From NCBI RefSeq assembly GCF_001905445.1, contig NZ_LIVQ01000001.1:1636335-1700334 (forward strand): a DNA stretch of 64,000 nt. Reading direction: 5' to 3'. The stretch's first letter is position 1; every line of letters begins with the position of its first letter. A program made the position numbers and the translations under genes. The DNA is from Streptomyces sp. CB00455. GTDB lineage: Bacteria; Actinomycetota; Actinomycetes; Streptomycetales; Streptomycetaceae. Below the pieces are notes generated by a model. The model did not search any database and was not told where the DNA came from. It saw only the letters and a program-made list of their open reading frames with translations. Below are positions 8,505 to 16,477 of this stretch, one piece after another.

Positions 8505-9986
8505 TCACACCCTTTTTCCGCCCTCCGCGGACCGGGCGTGCGCGCTCGGCGCGGCGGGGGTGCTCCATTCCGGGTGCCCGGGCATGGGCGGGGTGGTCTT
8601 CCCGTACAGCCACGGCTCCAGGAAGGCGCCCAGGTCACGGCCCGCCTCCTGCGAGGCGAGGCGTACGAAGTCGGCCGTGTCGGCGGTGCCGTCGCGGTGC
8701 CCGGCCACCCAGCGGCGCTCGATCCGGTCGAAGGCCGGTGCGTCGACCTCCTGACGCAGGGCGTACAGGATCAGGGCGGCGCCGTCGTAGACCACGGGCC
8801 GGAACAGCCCGATCTTCTCGCCGGGGGCGGCGGCCTTGGGCGCGGCGGGGGGGCCGCCGGCCGCGCGCCATTGGTCGGAGCGCTGGTACGCCTCGCGCAT
8901 GCGCCGTTCCAGGGAGTACTTGCCGAGGCCGTCCGCGTAGAGGGCTTCGTACCAGGTGGCGTGTCCCTCGTTGAGCCAGAGGTCGGACCAGGTGCGTGGG
9001 GCGACGCTGTCGCCGAACCACTGGTGGGCCAGTTCGTGGACCATCACGGACTCGACGTACCAGTCGGGGTAGCCCTCGCCCGAGAAGAGGCTGTGCTCGA
9101 AGAGCGAGAGGGTCTGGGTCTCCAGCTCGAAGCCGGTGGACGCCCGGGCGATCAGCACGCCGTAGTTCTCGAAGGGGTAGCGGCCGACCCGCTCCTCCAT
9201 CCAGGCGATGTGCCCGCCGGTCTTCTTCAACCAGGGTTCGAGCCGCTCGCGGTCCTTGGCGGGCACCACGTGGCGCAGCGGCAGCCCGTGCGGCCCGGCG
9301 CCGTGGACGACGGCGGAGTGGCCGATGGAGACCTGGGCCAGTTCGGTGGCCATGGGGTGGACGGTGCGGTAGGTCCATGTGGTGTGGGGGCCGACGCGCA
9401 GGGCGGGGGTCACCGGCAGTCCGTTCGCGACGACCGTGAGTCCTTGCGGGGCGGTGACGCGGAAGGTGAAGTACGCCTTGTCGGCGGGGTGGTCGTTGCA
9501 GGGGAACACCCGGTGGGCGGCGTCCGCCTGGTTGGCCATGGCCAGGCCGTCCTCGGTGGGTACCCAGCCGCCGTCCGCGCGCCCGCGCGGGTCGCTGGTG
9601 TGGCGGATGGTGATGTGCAGCGGCACGTTCTGCGTGACGGGGCGCGCCGGGGTCAGCACGAGGTCCTCCCCGACGCTCTCGAACCGCGCCGGCTCGCCGT
9701 TGACCTCGGCTGACGCCACCTTGCCGTGGGTGAAGTCCAGGTTGATCCGCTCCAGCGGCCGCAGGGCGCGCGCGTCGATCACGGTGACCGCGTCGAGGGG
9801 GCTGCGGTTGTCCTTGTACGCGAAGGACAGGTCGTACGAGAGGACGTCGTACCCGGGGTTGCCGAGCTCCGGGAACAGCCGGTCGCCGATGCCCAGTGCC
9901 TCCGGCGGGGGGAGCACGGCGGCGACGAGGGTGAGGGAGGCCGCGGCGAGCAGGGCGGCGCGCAGGCGCGGGGAGGTGAGCTGCAT
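8505..9986 (-). CDS. Secreted M1 family zinc aminopeptidase
   Basis: 493 residues. A signal peptide is visible at residues 1-30 (RAALLAAASLTLVAAVLPP). The N-terminal saddle domain precedes the gluzincin catalytic domain with HELAHQWFGD (His, His and catalytic Glu, around residue 315) and the third zinc ligand in WLNEGHATWYE. The exopeptidase GAMEN loop is replaced by a GFELETQT-type sequence, common in this actinobacterial subgroup. It probably removes N-terminal amino acids from peptides outside the cell, though the altered loop makes the specificity uncertain. It lacks the large C-terminal ERAP1-like domain of PepN, so it belongs to the short M1 group. The start at ATG 9986 gives the best signal peptide. 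It is separated from rshA by 157 nt. Confidence 0.9.
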   Translation of the reverse strand: MQLTSPRLRAALLAAASLTLVAAVLPPPEALGIGDRLFPELGNPGYDVLSYDLSFAYKDNRSPLDAVTVIDARALRPLERINLDFTHGKVASAEVNGEPARFESVGEDLVLTPARPVTQNVPLHITIRHTSDPRGRADGGWVPTEDGLAMANQADAAHRVFPCNDHPADKAYFTFRVTAPQGLTVVANGLPVTPALRVGPHTTWTYRTVHPMATELAQVSIGHSAVVHGAGPHGLPLRHVVPAKDRERLEPWLKKTGGHIAWMEERVGRYPFENYGVLIARASTGFELETQTLSLFEHSLFSGEGYPDWYVESVMVHELAHQWFGDSVAPRTWSDLWLNEGHATWYEALYADGLGKYSLERRMREAYQRSDQWRAAGGPPAAPKAAAPGEKIGLFRPVVYDGAALILYALRQEVDAPAFDRIERRWVAGHRDGTADTADFVRLASQEAGRDLGAFLEPWLYGKTTPPMPGHPEWSTPAAPSAHARSAEGGKRV

Positions 9987-10143
9987 CCCCCATCGCTTAC
10001 CAGCGCCTGTGGCACGGCCGCGAACGGCGCGCGAGGGGTCCACCCGAACGGGGCCTTCGGGCGCCGACCCGGCCTAGGGAAGGGCCCGTCCCTGCGGGCC
10101 TCACACGTTCACCTGCGCCGGCGCGGCAGCGCCCCTGCGCCGC

Positions 10144-12243
10144 CTACGCGCGGCTGACGTCGTAGACGCCGGGCACGTCGCGCATGGCGCGCATGAGGGC
10201 GGGCAGCCCGGCCGCGTCGGGCAGCAGGAGGGTGTAGGTGTGCCGGACGCGCTGTTCGACGGGCGGTTCCACGGTCGCGGAGACCACCTCGACGCCCTCC
10301 CGGGCGATGGCTTCGGTCAGGTCGGCCAGCAGGTGGGGGCGGCCGAACGATTCCGCGAAGAGCGTGACCCGGCAGTCCGCCGTGGCCCGCCAGTGCACGG
10401 CGACGGAGGTACGCCCCACCGCGCGCATCCGGGCCACCGCGGAGCAGTGGACGCGGTGCACGGTCACGGCCCCGCCCCGGACCAGGAATCCGGCGACGGC
10501 GTCCGGCGGCACCGGGGTGCAGCACCCGGCGAGCCGTACGGTCGCGTCCGGCAGGTCGGCGACGGCGTTGCCCCCGCCGCCCCGCGCCCCCACCACCGAC
10601 AGCGGGGCCCGCGCGGCCGTGGTGGGGGCCGTCGCCCGGTCGGGATGCGCGTCGAGCCAGCGGCTGATGGCGATCCGGGCGGCCGGGGTCCGCGCGTGGT
10701 CGAGCCATTCGGCGGCCGGCCCGGAGGAGGCGTCCTGGGCCAGCAGCAGCTGCACGGTGTCCCCGTCGGACAGCGGCGAGGACAGGGAGGTGAGGCGCCC
10801 GTTGACCCGGGCGCCGATACAGCCGTGGGCCGCCTCGCCGTGCTGGGCATAGGCGGCGTCGATGCAGCTCGCCCCGGCCGGCAGGCTGATGGTGCCGGAG
10901 GCGCTGCCGTCCTCCCGGAAGACGGTGATCTCGCGGTCCTGGGCCAGTTCGGCGCGCAGGACGCTCCAGAAGGTGTCGGGGTCGGGCGCGGACTGCTGCC
11001 AGTCGAGCAGCCGGGACAGCCAGCCGGGCCGCGTCGGGTCCACCCGCTCCTCGTACGGGTCGGCGGGGGCTTCCGGGGCCGCGGTGGGGGCGGTGGCGTA
11101 GGGGTTGCCGAGCGCCACGACGCCGGCCTCCGCGACGCGGTGCATCTGCCGGGTCCGCACGATGACCTCGGCGACGTAGCCCTCGGGCGTGGCGACGGCG
11201 GTGTGCAGCGACTGGTAGAGGTTGAACTTGGGGACGGCGATGAAGTCCTTGAACTCCGAGACGACGGGGGTGAAGCAGGTGTGCAGCTCTCCCAGGACCC
11301 CGTAGCAGTCGGCGTTCTCGCCGACCAGGACGAGGATGCGGCCGAAGTCGGAGCCCCGCAGTTCGCCGCGCTTTCGGGAGATGCGGTGCACGGAGACGAA
11401 GTGGCGCGGCCGGACCTGCACTTCGGCGGTGATGCCGGCTTCGCGCAGGACGGTCCGTACGGAGTCGGCGATGGCGGGCAGCGGGTCGCGTTCCCCGGCG
11501 TGGGCCGCGATGAGCGCGCGGGTGCGCTCGTACTCCTCGGGGTGCAGGATCGCGAAGACGAGGTCTTCCAGCTCGGTCTTGAGGGCCTGCACGCCGAGCC
11601 GTTCGGCGAGCGGGATCAGGACGTCGCGGGTGACCTTGGCGATGCGCGCCTGTTTCTCGGGGCGCATCACGCCCAGGGTGCGCATGTTGTGCAGCCGGTC
11701 GGCGAGTTTGATGGACATGACGCGGACGTCGTTGCCGGTGGCGACGAGCATCTTGCGGAAGGTCTCGGGCTCGGCGGCGGCCCCGTAGTCGATCTTCTCG
11801 ACCTTGGTGACGCCGTCGACGATGAAGCGGACCTCGTCGCCGAACTCCGCACCGACCTGATCGAGGGTCACCTCGGTGTCCTCGACGGTGTCGTGGAGCA
11901 GAGAGGCCGTCAAGGTGGTGGTCTCGGCGCCGAGTTCGGCGAGGATCAGGGTGACGGCGAGGGGGTGTGTGATGTACGGCTCACCGCTTTTTCTCATCTG
12001 CCCGCGGTGCGAGGTCTCCGCGAGGAGGTACGCGCGCCGCAGAACGGACAGATCGGCGTCCGGATGGTGGGCGCGGTGCGCTTCGGCGACGTGGCCGATG
12101 GCGTCGGGGAGACGGTCGCGGGACGTGGGCCCGAGCAGGGCCGCGCGCCCGAGCCGGCGCAGATCGAGCCTGGTCCGGCCGCGTCTGCGGAGCTCAGGGC
12201 GCGTTTCGGAATGTGCTTCGGGGTTCGTGGCCTCTGCACTCAT
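10144..12243 (-). CDS. rshA: RelA/SpoT homologue (RshA-type) (p)ppGpp synthetase/hydrolase
   Basis: 699 residues. The HD hydrolase domain (about residues 45-200) is intact: SHRGQMRKSGEPYITHP, LLHDTVEDT and ADRLHNMRT. The synthetase domain (~220-370) is divergent: EFKDFIAVPKFNLYQSLHTA is present, but the usual ..YDLVGVR.. segment is GSDFGRILV and the usual EVQIRT..MH..AE.G.AAHW is EVIVRTRQMHRVAEAGVVAL. A TGS domain (ITVFREDG...) and a C-terminal ACT domain follow. Streptomycetes have two long RSH proteins, and this position next to dapF and hflX is that of rshA rather than relA. It is likely a strong ppGpp hydrolase; the synthetase activity may be weak or conditional. The start at ATG 12243 follows GGAGGT. 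Confidence 0.9.
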   Translation of the reverse strand: MSAEATNPEAHSETRPELRRRGRTRLDLRRLGRAALLGPTSRDRLPDAIGHVAEAHRAHHPDADLSVLRRAYLLAETSHRGQMRKSGEPYITHPLAVTLILAELGAETTTLTASLLHDTVEDTEVTLDQVGAEFGDEVRFIVDGVTKVEKIDYGAAAEPETFRKMLVATGNDVRVMSIKLADRLHNMRTLGVMRPEKQARIAKVTRDVLIPLAERLGVQALKTELEDLVFAILHPEEYERTRALIAAHAGERDPLPAIADSVRTVLREAGITAEVQVRPRHFVSVHRISRKRGELRGSDFGRILVLVGENADCYGVLGELHTCFTPVVSEFKDFIAVPKFNLYQSLHTAVATPEGYVAEVIVRTRQMHRVAEAGVVALGNPYATAPTAAPEAPADPYEERVDPTRPGWLSRLLDWQQSAPDPDTFWSVLRAELAQDREITVFREDGSASGTISLPAGASCIDAAYAQHGEAAHGCIGARVNGRLTSLSSPLSDGDTVQLLLAQDASSGPAAEWLDHARTPAARIAISRWLDAHPDRATAPTTAARAPLSVVGARGGGGNAVADLPDATVRLAGCCTPVPPDAVAGFLVRGGAVTVHRVHCSAVARMRAVGRTSVAVHWRATADCRVTLFAESFGRPHLLADLTEAIAREGVEVVSATVEPPVEQRVRHTYTLLLPDAAGLPALMRAMRDVPGVYDVSRA

Positions 12244-12383
12244 GGGCACCTCCGGCGGCTTCGACCGGCGGTGGCGGGCATGGGGTGAGCCCTCAGGGCC
12301 GGTGCCTGATGTTACCGACCCCACCACGTGGCGCAGTCCGTCTCTCGCTCAGCGTGAAACGGATCACCCATTAGAGGGAAGCT

Positions 12384-13259
12384 TCAGGCGAAAGCCGTTT
12401 CGGTGAGCCAGGCCGCATCGAACTCGCCCGCGGCCACGATCACGGCCGGTCCGGTCATGTCGATCCGGCCGTCGGGGTGCTCGGTGATGACGAGGGTGCC
12501 GCCGGGGAGGTCGACGGTGTAGGTGACCGGGTCTCCGGTGACGGCCGGGTCGGCGCCGTCGCGGCGGATGGCGGCCACGGCGACGGCGCAGGCGCCGGTT
12601 CCGCAGGAGCGGGTCTCGCCGGAGCCGCGCTCGTGCACGCGCATGGCCACGTGCCGGGGGCCGCGGTCGACGACGAACTCGACGTTCACGCCGGCCGGGT
12701 AGGCGGCCTCGGGGCTGAACGCCGGGGCGGTGTACAGGTTCCCGGCGTCGTCGAGGCTGTCGACGAAGGCCACGGCGTGCGGGTTGCCCATGTCCACGTT
12801 GAGCGCGGGCCAGGTCTTCGCGCCGGCGCTGACGGTGACCTCTCCGTCGGGGAAGGCGGCGCGGCCCATGGAGACGGTGACGTCGCCGGTCTTGTCGAGG
12901 TGGACGTGCTTGACACCGCCGCGGGTGGCGACGGCGAGGTCGCCGGGCTCGACGTGGCCGGCGTGCTGGAGGTAGCGGGCGAAGACGCGGACGCCGTTGC
13001 CGCACATCTCGGCGACGGAGCCGTCGCTGTTGCGGTAGTCCATGAACCACTCCGCCTCGCCGGCCAGGTGTGCGGCCTCGGGGTGGGCTGCGGACCGCAC
13101 GACGTGCAGGACGCCGTCCGCGCCGATCCCGGCGCGCCGGTCGCACAGCTTCGCGACGGCGGACGCGGGCAGCTCCAGTGCGTTGTCCGGGTCCGGAAGG
13201 ATCACGAAGTCGTTCTCGGTGCCGTGGCCCTTGAGGAAGGAGAGGGTGGTGTGCGTCAC
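12384..13259 (-). CDS. dapF: Diaminopimelate epimerase
   Basis: 291 residues. It converts LL- to meso-diaminopimelate, for lysine and, in the broader family, for cell-wall cross-links. The two catalytic cysteines are visible: Cys86 in EMCGNGVRVFARY and Cys219 in RSCGTGACAVA, on the two mirror-image halves. The N-terminus FLKGHGTENDFV is the typical substrate-contacting segment. Translation starts at GTG 13259; an ATG just upstream (13265-13267) is out of frame and closes after three codons, so it is not the start. It lies on the same strand as rshA but 140 nt separate them. Confidence 0.96.
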   Translation of the reverse strand: MTHTTLSFLKGHGTENDFVILPDPDNALELPASAVAKLCDRRAGIGADGVLHVVRSAAHPEAAHLAGEAEWFMDYRNSDGSVAEMCGNGVRVFARYLQHAGHVEPGDLAVATRGGVKHVHLDKTGDVTVSMGRAAFPDGEVTVSAGAKTWPALNVDMGNPHAVAFVDSLDDAGNLYTAPAFSPEAAYPAGVNVEFVVDRGPRHVAMRVHERGSGETRSCGTGACAVAVAAIRRDGADPAVTGDPVTYTVDLPGGTLVITEHPDGRIDMTGPAVIVAAGEFDAAWLTETAFA

Positions 13260-13351
13260 CCGCCCATGGTACCGAGCCGCTGCTCAGGGGCGCTGCACGG
13301 TCCACTGGGCGGTACGGGCGGTATGCGGTACGTGCGGTACGGGTGCGGCGG

Positions 13352-13870
13352 TCAGCGGAGCCGGGCGACCCGGTACACGGCGAGGGCGACGACGGCCAGC
13401 GCGGCGAGGGCGTACAGCGCGGCCATGCGCCAGTCGGGGCGGCGGCCGCTGCCGCGGGGCGGGAGCCCGGGCCAGGTGTGCCCCACGCGACGGGCGGCCA
13501 TCATCCCCCAGCCGCCGGCGCAGCAGCTGATCAGGAAGCCGAGCATCGCGACCACGGCTCCGCCGTCGCCGAACTCGAAGGCGAGCGGGAAGGCGAACAT
13601 GAGCGAGCCGGCCGCGGCGAGCAGCACGATGGGGGCGATCTGCCACAGGCGCAGGCGGCGCTGGGGACGCAGTTCGACCTCGAACTCGGGCCCGGTGACG
13701 GCCTCGGCCTGCGCGGGGTCCGGGGTGTCGGGTCCGTCCGGGGTCAGGCGGGCCGGGTCGGCGGGCAGCCCGAGCCCGGCAGGGCCGTCCGAGGGGTCGA
13801 GAAGCTGCGGGTCCGCTTCCCGCCTGGTGTCGTCCCGCCAGGTGTCACGAGGGCCGGCCTCCATCGCCAC
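13352..13870 (-). CDS. Small integral membrane protein, unknown function
   Basis: 172 residues (or 170 from the ATG at 13864; both starts follow a GGGGAGGG site). The first ~75 residues are acidic and Pro-rich, predicted cytosolic. Then three hydrophobic stretches: WQIAPIVLLAAAGSLMFAF (~78-97), AVVAMLGFLISCCAGGWGMM (~104-124) and MAALYALAALAVVALAVY (~148-165). The region between helices two and three is basic (GRRPDW). No enzymatic motif is seen. It sits between miaA and dapF on the same strand, as in other streptomycetes, but nothing in the sequence ties it to their functions. Confidence 0.75.
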   Translation of the reverse strand: MAMEAGPRDTWRDDTRREADPQLLDPSDGPAGLGLPADPARLTPDGPDTPDPAQAEAVTGPEFEVELRPQRRLRLWQIAPIVLLAAAGSLMFAFPLAFEFGDGGAVVAMLGFLISCCAGGWGMMAARRVGHTWPGLPPRGSGRRPDWRMAALYALAALAVVALAVYRVARLR

Positions 13871-13996
13871 GCGCCCTCCCCACTCGGACCCAGTACGCCG
13901 CCATGCACTGCCGGTGACCGCACCCGCAGCAGTTTGATGATGGCACGCCCCCGGCCCCGCGACAGGCGCCCGGGGCTTCCCGATGCCATCACGTGA

Positions 13997-14935
13997 TCAG
14001 GCTGTAACCGCTCGTTCGACCAACGACTGCGCGAGTCCGGGGAGTTCCCCGCGGTCGGCGGCGGCGCCGCTGAGCCAGTGCACCCGGGGGTCGCGCCGGA
14101 ACCAGGAGTCCTGGCGGCGGGCGAAGCGCTTGGTGGCCCGTACCGTCTCGGCCCTCGCCTCGTCCTCGGTGCACTCGCCGGCGAGGGCGGCGAGGACCTG
14201 CTGGTAGCCGAGCGCCCTGGAGGCGGTGATTCCGTCGCGCAGCCCGCGGGCCTCCAGCGCGCGGACCTCGTCCACCAGCCCGTCCTCCCACATCCGGTCC
14301 ACGCGCCGCGCGATCCGCTCGTCGAGCTCGGGCCGGGCCACGTCGACCCCGATCTGCACGGTGTCGTAGACGGAGTCGTGGCCGGGCAGGTTGGCGGTGA
14401 AGGGGCGGCCGGTGATCTCGATGACCTCCAGCGCGCGGACGATCCGGCGGGTGTTGCCGGGCAGGATGGCCTGCGCCGCGGCCGGGTCGACGGCGGCCAG
14501 GCGCGCGTGGAGGGCTCCGGGGCCGCGCAGGGTGGCCTCCTGCTCCAGCCGGGCGCGGACCTCGGGGTCCGTGCCGGGGAACTCCATGGCGTCCAGGGCG
14601 CCGCGTACGTACAGGCCTGAGCCGCCGACGAGGACGGGGGTGCGGCCCTCGGCGAGCAGCCGGTCGATCTCGGCGCGGGCCATGCGCTGGTACGCGGCGA
14701 CGCTCGCGGTCTCGGTGACGTCCCAGACGTCGAGGAGGTGGTGCGGGACCCCTCCGCGCTCTTCGGTCGTCAGCTTGGCGGTGCCGATGTCCATCCCCCG
14801 GTACAGCTGCATGGAGTCGGCGTTGACGACTTCGCCGTCGAACCGGCGGGCCAGGGCGACGCCCAGATCGGACTTTCCGGCCGCGGTGGGACCGACGACG
14901 GCGATGACCCGCGGTGCGGGGGCTGCTTTCCTCAC
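13997..14935 (-). CDS. miaA: tRNA dimethylallyltransferase
   Basis: 312 residues from the GTG at 14935. It transfers a dimethylallyl group to A37 of tRNAs that read UNN codons. Motifs: P-loop GPTAAGKSDLG (~residues 13-23), VNADSMQLYRGMDIGTAKL, the HHLLDVWD segment, GGSGLYVRGALD, the TRRIVRALEV region and RATKRFARRQDSWFRRD near the C-terminus, which contacts the tRNA anticodon. Upstream in-frame codons have no homology, so the GTG start is favoured. MiaB, which acts on the same base next, is encoded about 1.5 kb away on the same strand, with three small genes between. Confidence 0.96.
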   Translation of the reverse strand: MRKAAPAPRVIAVVGPTAAGKSDLGVALARRFDGEVVNADSMQLYRGMDIGTAKLTTEERGGVPHHLLDVWDVTETASVAAYQRMARAEIDRLLAEGRTPVLVGGSGLYVRGALDAMEFPGTDPEVRARLEQEATLRGPGALHARLAAVDPAAAQAILPGNTRRIVRALEVIEITGRPFTANLPGHDSVYDTVQIGVDVARPELDERIARRVDRMWEDGLVDEVRALEARGLRDGITASRALGYQQVLAALAGECTEDEARAETVRATKRFARRQDSWFRRDPRVHWLSGAAADRGELPGLAQSLVERAVTA

Positions 14936-15099
14936 TGCCCCAGTCTCGCAAACCCCACGGCGTGTACCCGATCGGGTTACGTGACGGGGTGGGGGCGGGG
15001 TCGTTGCCTTGGCAGGGTTCCGGCCCGGCGTACGCCCGGCGGAGGCCGGTCCGGCCACGGCGGAACTTCACTCACACGAGTAACGTTACGGGAGTAGAC

Positions 15100-15312
15100 A
15101 TGGGCGTTTTTGATCGGCTTTTTCGTCGTAAAGGACAGGCTGCGGCGCAGGAGGTCGCGGCCGAGGCCGTGACGGCGGAGTCCGCTGCGGCCGACCAGGC
15201 CGGGACCGAGGCCGCGGTGGAGGGTCCGGCGGCGGAAGCCGTGGAGATTCCGAAGCAGCAGTCGGCCGAGGCGGCCGCGGACAGCGAGGCCGGCGAGGGC
15301 GCCCGTACGTGA
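15100..15312 (+). CDS. Small Ala/Glu-rich protein, unknown
   Basis: 70 residues. A basic N-terminus (MGVFDRLFRRKGQ) is followed by a low-complexity acidic tail rich in Ala and Glu. The start ATG follows GGGAG. A perfect 10-bp palindrome GTAACGTTAC lies 10 nt before the start. It precedes the antitoxin-like gene by 27 nt on the same strand, so they are probably cotranscribed. The amphipathic N-terminus could bind a membrane or nucleic acid, but nothing proves it. Confidence 0.6.
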   Translation: MGVFDRLFRRKGQAAAQEVAAEAVTAESAAADQAGTEAAVEGPAAEAVEIPKQQSAEAAADSEAGEGART

Positions 15313-15339
15313 CCGTCATCCGCTGATGAAAGGTGTCCC

Positions 15340-15591
15340 ATGGGCCTGCTGGACAATCTGAAGGCCAAACTCGCTCCGGCCAAGGAGAAGGTCGGCGACC
15401 TCGCGCAGCAGCACGAGGGCAGGATCGGCGAGGGCCTGGACAAGATGGCCAAGGTCGTGGACGGCAAGACCAAGGGCAAGTACAGCGCTCGGATCACCAG
15501 CGCCGAGGGCAAGGCGAAGGACGCCGTAAGCAGGATCGCGCACAAGGACGCTCCCGGCGGGCCGCCGACGCCGCCGCCGGCGACGTCCTGA
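15340..15591 (+). CDS. MT0933/Rv0909-like antitoxin family protein without a visible toxin
   Basis: 83 residues, highly charged with an alternating Lys/Asp/Glu pattern (LLDNLKAKLAPAKEKVGDLA, then GKTKGKYSARI). It resembles the small Rv0909-like proteins annotated as antitoxins in mycobacteria. No VapC- or Rv0910-like toxin gene sits beside it: the upstream gene is a 70-residue acidic protein and the downstream gene is convergent. The antitoxin label is therefore family-based and the real role may be different (for example a stress-related helical protein). The start ATG follows AAAGGTG. Confidence 0.7.
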   Translation: MGLLDNLKAKLAPAKEKVGDLAQQHEGRIGEGLDKMAKVVDGKTKGKYSARITSAEGKAKDAVSRIAHKDAPGGPPTPPPATS

Positions 15592-15604
15592 CGACGCGCC
15601 CGGA

Positions 15605-15639
15605 GGGGCGCGGGACCGGCTCCGGCCGTCCCGCGCCCC
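15605..15639. terminator. Terminator hairpin after the antitoxin-like gene
   Basis: A 12-bp perfect stem (15605-15616 GGGGCGCGGGAC with 15628-15639) and an 11-nt loop lies 13 nt after the stop at 15591 and before the convergent dioxygenase-like gene. There is no U tract. Confidence 0.75.
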
Positions 15640-15690
15640 TGCGCCGTCCCCGGACGGCGCGCCTGCCCGCCGCTCGCCAGAACGGACGAC

Positions 15691-15741
15691 GGCCAGGACC
15701 AGGCGGCGGCCAGGACCAGGCGGCCCCTAGGACCAGGTGGC
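15691..15741. repeat. Three tandem 17-bp repeats across the 3' end of the dioxygenase-like gene
   Basis: Copies GGCCAGGACCAGGCGGC at 15691-15707 and 15708-15724 are identical. A third, degenerate copy at 15725-15741 contains the stop codon (complement of 15727-15729) and the last codons of the minus-strand gene. It looks as if the gene's 3' end was duplicated outward. Confidence 0.75.
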
Positions 15742-16434
15742 GACGAAGTAGCCCACCCCGTACGGCGCGTCCTCGTAGAGCAGGCGCCCCTCCAGGCCCG
15801 CGCCCTCGGCGGCGCCGGCCAGCACCTGCCAGGGGGCCCGGCCCGCGGCCTGGAGCTCGGAGGCGAGGGCGGCATCGAGGGCGGCGAGGGCCGCCACGTC
15901 GGCGGCGCCCAGCGCACGGGCGGCGGCCGCGTCGAAGGCGGCGGCCCGCTCGTCGAGATAGCCCGGCGCCTTCACGGTCCGGCAGGCGCTGCCGTCACCC
16001 ATGACGAGCAGGGCGACCCGGGCGTCACGCGCTGCGAGCTCCCGGCCCGTCCGCAGACACCGCGCGGAGTCCAGCGCATCGACGACCGCGAACCCTTCCA
16101 CGGGGGCGGCGCCCCAGCGCGCGCGACGCAGCAGCCAGGCGCCCACGGCCAGCGAAGGGGGCAGCAGCCGCGGCCCCTCCTCACCCTCCCCCAGCTGTAC
16201 GCCGGCCTCGACCCCGAATCCGCGGAAGGTGCCGCGGGCGCCCTGGGGGTAGGGCCCGCCGTGGTCCTCGTCGGCGGCTCCGACCACCACCAGCAGGTCG
16301 GGCCGGGAGGCGGCGAGCACCGCGAGGGCGTCGGAGCAGGCGGTGCGGGCGTCGCCGAGTTCGGCGGCGGCCCCCGAGGCGACCTCCGGCACGAGCAGCG
16401 GCGGGGCGGGACAGACGGCGGCGGCTACGAGCAT
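15727..16434 (-). CDS. Class III extradiol dioxygenase subunit B-like protein
   Basis: 235 residues. It resembles the LigB-like protein seen beside miaB in streptomycetes: an N-terminal AAAVCPAPPLLVPEV segment, a Rossmann-like core RPDLLVVVGAADE, then LLVMGDGSACRT, and a C-terminal LLYEDAPYGVGYFVATWS. In true class III ring-cleaving dioxygenases iron is held by two His and a Glu. The N-terminal His pair is not obvious here, so catalysis is unproven and a binding or scaffold role is possible. It is followed on the same strand, with a gap of 43 nt, by the upstream-lying miaB, so cotranscription from miaB is likely. Confidence 0.75.
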   Translation of the reverse strand: MLVAAAVCPAPPLLVPEVASGAAAELGDARTACSDALAVLAASRPDLLVVVGAADEDHGGPYPQGARGTFRGFGVEAGVQLGEGEEGPRLLPPSLAVGAWLLRRARWGAAPVEGFAVVDALDSARCLRTGRELAARDARVALLVMGDGSACRTVKAPGYLDERAAAFDAAAARALGAADVAALAALDAALASELQAAGRAPWQVLAGAAEGAGLEGRLLYEDAPYGVGYFVATWS

Positions 16435-16477
16435 GATCCGCAGCCTAGCCGCCGCGCCGGCAGGGGGCGGTGAAGGG

